From: Bacilli bacterium
GTDB lineage: Bacteria > Bacillota_I > Bacilli_A > RF39 > UBA660
DNA length: 44,168 nt
Direction: 5' to 3'
Assembly (NCBI GenBank): GCA_029100965.1
Contig: JAQXQC010000088.1
Location: 1 to 44,168, forward strand
In this document: positions 41,635 to 44,168 of the stretch, in pieces
Layout of the letters: every line of letters begins with the position of its first letter
Position numbering within the stretch: position 1 is the stretch's first letter
Program-made: the position numbers and the translations under genes
Notes under the pieces: generated by a model
Seen by the model: the letters and a program-made list of their open reading frames with translations, nothing else
Database searches by the model: none
What the model was told of the DNA's origin: nothing

Positions 41635-42001
41635 ATAGTACATCTTTCGCTAAACTTACGATTTTCATGAAACCTTTTTCTCTAAGTTCACGAGCTACTG
41701 GGCCTAAAACACGAGTTCCCACTGGGCTTTTGTCATCTTTAATAATTACGCAAGCATTATCATCAAATTTGATGTAACTTCCATCTTCTCTTCTTACACC
41801 AAATTTTGATCTAACAATAACTGCCTTTACAACTTTTCCTTTTCCAATATTTCCATTAGGAGTTGCTTTTTTTACAGTTCCTACAACAATATCTCCAATA
41901 TTCCCAGTTTTTACTTTACTTCCTCCAAGAACTCTAATTACTAATAATTCACGAGCTCCACAGTTATCAGCCACTTTTAAACGGCTTTCTTGTTGTATCA
42001 T
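41633..42001 (-). CDS. rplN: 50S ribosomal protein L14
   Basis: 122 residues. [27 protein letters not shown] and [22 protein letters not shown] are diagnostic for L14, at the subunit interface. Follows rpsQ. Confidence 0.98.
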   Translation of the reverse strand: MIQQESRLKVADNCGARELLVIRVLGGSKVKTGNIGDIVVGTVKKATPNGNIGKGKVVKAVIVRSKFGVRREDGSYIKFDDNACVIIKDDKSPVGTRVLGPVARELREKGFMKIVSLAKDVL

Positions 42002-42028
42002 TTAAATTCCTCCTTCCAACAAAAGAGA

Positions 42029-42289
42029 TTATAATATAACAGCTTTTTCAATAATTTCTGCTAACTCATATCTTTTGGTTTTTGATAATGGTCTAGTCAT
42101 AACAAGTCTTACCTTGTCACCAACGTGTGCTTGATTTTCCTCGTCATGAGCAGCAAACTTTTTAGAACGTTTTACTCTTTTTCCGTAGATTGGATCTTTT
42201 CTAAAGTAATCTACTCTGACTGTGATTGTCTTATCTGCCTTATCACTTACAACTGTACCAATTAATTCTTGTCTTTTGCTTTCGTTCAT
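42029..42289 (-). CDS. rpsQ: 30S ribosomal protein S17
   Basis: 86 residues. [21 protein letters not shown] and [22 protein letters not shown] match S17, an early 16S rRNA-binding protein. Confidence 0.98.
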   Translation of the reverse strand: MNESKRQELIGTVVSDKADKTITVRVDYFRKDPIYGKRVKRSKKFAAHDEENQAHVGDKVRLVMTRPLSKTKRYELAEIIEKAVIL

Positions 42290-42306
42290 AAGGACTATAC
42301 CTCCTC

Positions 42307-42513
42307 TTAATTTTCTATTTTACGACTATTTAGAATTGTTTTAAGTCTAGCAACATCTTTTCTAAGTTCAGGAATGCGTGCTGGGTTCTCCAAAGTACCT
42401 GTTGCTTGTTTCATTCTTAATTTTAACAATTCTTCTTTTGCATCTTTAATTTTCTTATTAATCTCTTCAGTGGTTAAATTTTGAAATTCTTTCATTTTGT
42501 CTTTATGCTTCAT
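42307..42513 (-). CDS. rpmC: 50S ribosomal protein L29
   Basis: 68 residues from the ATG at 42513, preceded by [40 protein letters not shown] is the helical hairpin of L29, near the exit tunnel. It overlaps the end of rplP by 11 bp. Confidence 0.96.
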   Translation of the reverse strand: MKHKDKMKEFQNLTTEEINKKIKDAKEELLKLRMKQATGTLENPARIPELRKDVARLKTILNSRKIEN

Positions 42514-42934
42514 TCTTATCACCACTTTCTTCTTTCTTTACAAATTTACATTTGATTGGAAGTTTATGAGAGGCAAGTCTTAAAGCTTCTCTTGCAACAT
42601 CTTCTGTAACTTCGTCAATTTCAAACATAATTTTTCCTTCTTTAACAACAGCAACCCAAACTTCTGGTTCACCTTTACCTTTACCTTGACGAGTTTCAAG
42701 AGGTTTTTTTGTTAAAGATAGATTTGGGAATATATTTACCCATACTTTTCCGCCACGTTTCATATATCTTGTCATTGCAACACGAGCTGCTTCGATTTGA
42801 TTTGCTGTAATCCAAGCTCCTTCTTTGGCCATTAATCCATATTTACCAAAGTGAAGTTCTGTATTACCACGTGATTTTCCTTCATATTTTAAACGGAAAG
42901 TTTTTCTATGTTTAGTTCTTTTTGGCATTAACAT
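42503..42934 (-). CDS. rplP: 50S ribosomal protein L16
   Basis: 143 residues. [36 protein letters not shown] and [17 protein letters not shown] are typical. L16 organises the A-site region. ATG at 42934 has GGAGGTAATTCTC upstream; an ATG two codons later is also possible. It overlaps rpsC. Confidence 0.98.
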   Translation of the reverse strand: MLMPKRTKHRKTFRLKYEGKSRGNTELHFGKYGLMAKEGAWITANQIEAARVAMTRYMKRGGKVWVNIFPNLSLTKKPLETRQGKGKGEPEVWVAVVKEGKIMFEIDEVTEDVAREALRLASHKLPIKCKFVKKEESGDKNEA

Positions 42935-43586
42935 GAGAATTACCTCCCTTATTATCTTTATCTAAGATTTCACCTTTATAAATCCAAACCTTTACGCCAA
43001 TCTTACCATAAGTAGTATCAGCTTCAGCAGTAGCATAATCGATATTTGCTCTTAGGGTATGCAAAGGAATTGTTCCTTCTGAATATCCTTCTCCACGAGC
43101 GATATCTGCTCCACCTAATCTTCCAGATACAAGAGTTTTAATTCCTTTTGCACCTGCTTTCATTGTATTTCTAATTGCTTTCTTTTGAGCAACTCTGAAC
43201 GATACACGATTTTCAATGTTGTGAGCAATTGTTTCTGCTACTAATTTTGCAATCATATCAGGATTTTTTACTTCAACAACAGAAATTTGCATATCTTCAT
43301 TTACTAACTTAGAAAGTTCTTTCTTAACTTTTTCTATTTCTGTACCATTTTGACCAATTACTAGACCAGGTTTTGATACATACATAATTACTTCTGCTCT
43401 TTTAGCATTTCTTTCGATTACGATTTGAGAAATTCCAGCAGTTTTAAATTTCTTTTCTAAATATCTTCTAATTTTTACATCATTATTTAAATATTTAGAG
43501 AAATCTTTATTGTTAGCATACCATTTTGCATCCCAGTCTTTATTAATTCCAATTCTAAGTCCAATTGGGCTAACTTTTTGTCCCAT
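42912..43586 (-). CDS. rpsC: 30S ribosomal protein S3
   Basis: 224 residues. [24 protein letters not shown], a KH domain near 60-110 ([18 protein letters not shown]) and the C-terminal [14 protein letters not shown] are S3, part of the mRNA entry channel. Confidence 0.98.
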   Translation of the reverse strand: MGQKVSPIGLRIGINKDWDAKWYANNKDFSKYLNNDVKIRRYLEKKFKTAGISQIVIERNAKRAEVIMYVSKPGLVIGQNGTEIEKVKKELSKLVNEDMQISVVEVKNPDMIAKLVAETIAHNIENRVSFRVAQKKAIRNTMKAGAKGIKTLVSGRLGGADIARGEGYSEGTIPLHTLRANIDYATAEADTTYGKIGVKVWIYKGEILDKDNKGGNSHVNAKKN

Positions 43587-43604
43587 CTATGGTCCTCCTT
43601 TACT

Positions 43605-43946
43605 TTATTTTTCTGCTACAATCACTGTAATGTGACTTGTTTTATGATCATTTCTTCCAACGTGTCCGCGTGAATCCATTTTTGCTCTTTTTAGAACCAT
43701 ACCTTCATCAACGAAACAAGTTTTAACATATAAATTTTCTTCGTTCATATTATAATTATTCACTGCATTTGCAACACTAGAGTTTAATACTTTTTCAATT
43801 ACTCTAGCTGCGCGTTGTGGTTGATTAGCTAAAATGCTTCTAGCATCCATAACGCTTTTTCCTCTGATTAAATCAATGATTAATCTTGTTTTACGAGGGG
43901 CAATTCTTACAGTTTTTAAAACTGCTTTTGCTTCAGTATTTGCCAT
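43605..43946 (-). CDS. rplV: 50S ribosomal protein L22
   Basis: 113 residues. AVLKTVRIAPRKTRLIIDLIRGK and the loop MDSRGHVGRNDHKTSHITVIV identify L22, whose loop lines the exit tunnel. Follows rpsS. Confidence 0.98.
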   Translation of the reverse strand: MANTEAKAVLKTVRIAPRKTRLIIDLIRGKSVMDARSILANQPQRAARVIEKVLNSSVANAVNNYNMNEENLYVKTCFVDEGMVLKRAKMDSRGHVGRNDHKTSHITVIVAEK

Positions 43947-43972
43947 TCTTAGTTCCTCCTTACAACAGTTTT

Positions 43973-44168
43973 CTATTTCTTCTTATCTGCGCCGTGTCCA
44001 CCAAATTTACGAGTCATAGAGAATTCTCCTAATTTATGTCCTACCATATCTTCAGTAACATAAACTGGAATGAATTCCTTACCATTATGTACTGCAAAAG
44101 TGTGTCCAATAAAATCAGGATAAATTGTTGAACGACGAGACCAAGTTTTAATTACTTCTTTTTTTCCA
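43973..44168 (-). CDS. rpsS: 30S ribosomal protein S19, partial
   Basis: The C-terminal 64 codons are seen; the start lies beyond the right edge. [32 protein letters not shown] and GGHGADKKK at the end are S19, in the head of the small subunit. Part of the S10 cluster. Confidence 0.97.
   Translation of the reverse strand, partial: GKKEVIKTWSRRSTIYPDFIGHTFAVHNGKEFIPVYVTEDMVGHKLGEFSMTRKFGGHGADKKK

Overview
The window comes from a low-GC, anaerobic, spore-forming member of the Bacilli, probably one of the uncultured gut lineages with small genomes; I cannot name it further from sequence alone. Spore genes typical of Bacilli rather than Clostridia (cotE, gerE, spoVID-ysxE) sit beside an anaerobic class III ribonucleotide reductase and the ribosomal S10-spc-alpha cluster. 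The genetic code is standard: TGA is a stop (gene at 16202) and Trp is TGG. No tRNA, rRNA, CRISPR array, insertion sequence or prophage was seen.

Layout, mostly minus strand. 1-3465: spore-envelope block, spoVID-like LysM protein, ysxE-like CotS-family protein, uvsE UV endonuclease and a LysM protein with a degenerate amidase domain (runs off the left edge). 3503-5551: a UvrD/helicase IV-like protein that has lost its ATP-binding loop. 5682-7650 (+): a membrane-anchored surface protein and a ZIP metal transporter. 7657-11016: spoIIA-spoVA block (spoIIAA-like, sigF-like, an XRE regulator, spoVAC-D-E) behind a near-consensus SigH promoter and Spo0A-box-like sites; spoIIAB is missing. 11083-18682: housekeeping (holA, mutL, SPFH/NfeD pair, pyrH, yutD) mixed with uncharacterised membrane proteins. 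18796-20499: ferredoxin, yidD, M29 aminopeptidase. 20538-24220: type IV pilus-like locus with a GspE/PilB/ComGA ATPase, prepilins (one split by an in-frame stop) and a SPOR-like protein. 24279-27348: anaerobic RNR operon in which the glycyl-radical segment of NrdD is a separate 58-residue gene. 27854-30859: second spore block (cotE, lipoprotein, spoIIIAH, gerE, gerM). 31256-33410: an orphan AT-rich gene, a small membrane protein and a pilin-like protein. 33522-44168: rplQ back to rpsS (partial), with secY, adk, infA and rpoA, but without rpmD (L30) and map.

The spore genes cover the pathway from commitment (SigH/Spo0A-type promoter, SigF) through engulfment (SpoIIIAH), dipicolinate uptake (SpoVA), coat assembly (SpoVID, CotE), late mother-cell transcription (GerE) and spore DNA repair (UvsE). 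The main oddities are simplified or split versions of textbook systems: a spoIIA operon with no anti-sigma kinase, a class III RNR whose radical domain is a separate polypeptide, and several enzyme-derived proteins that have lost their catalytic residues.
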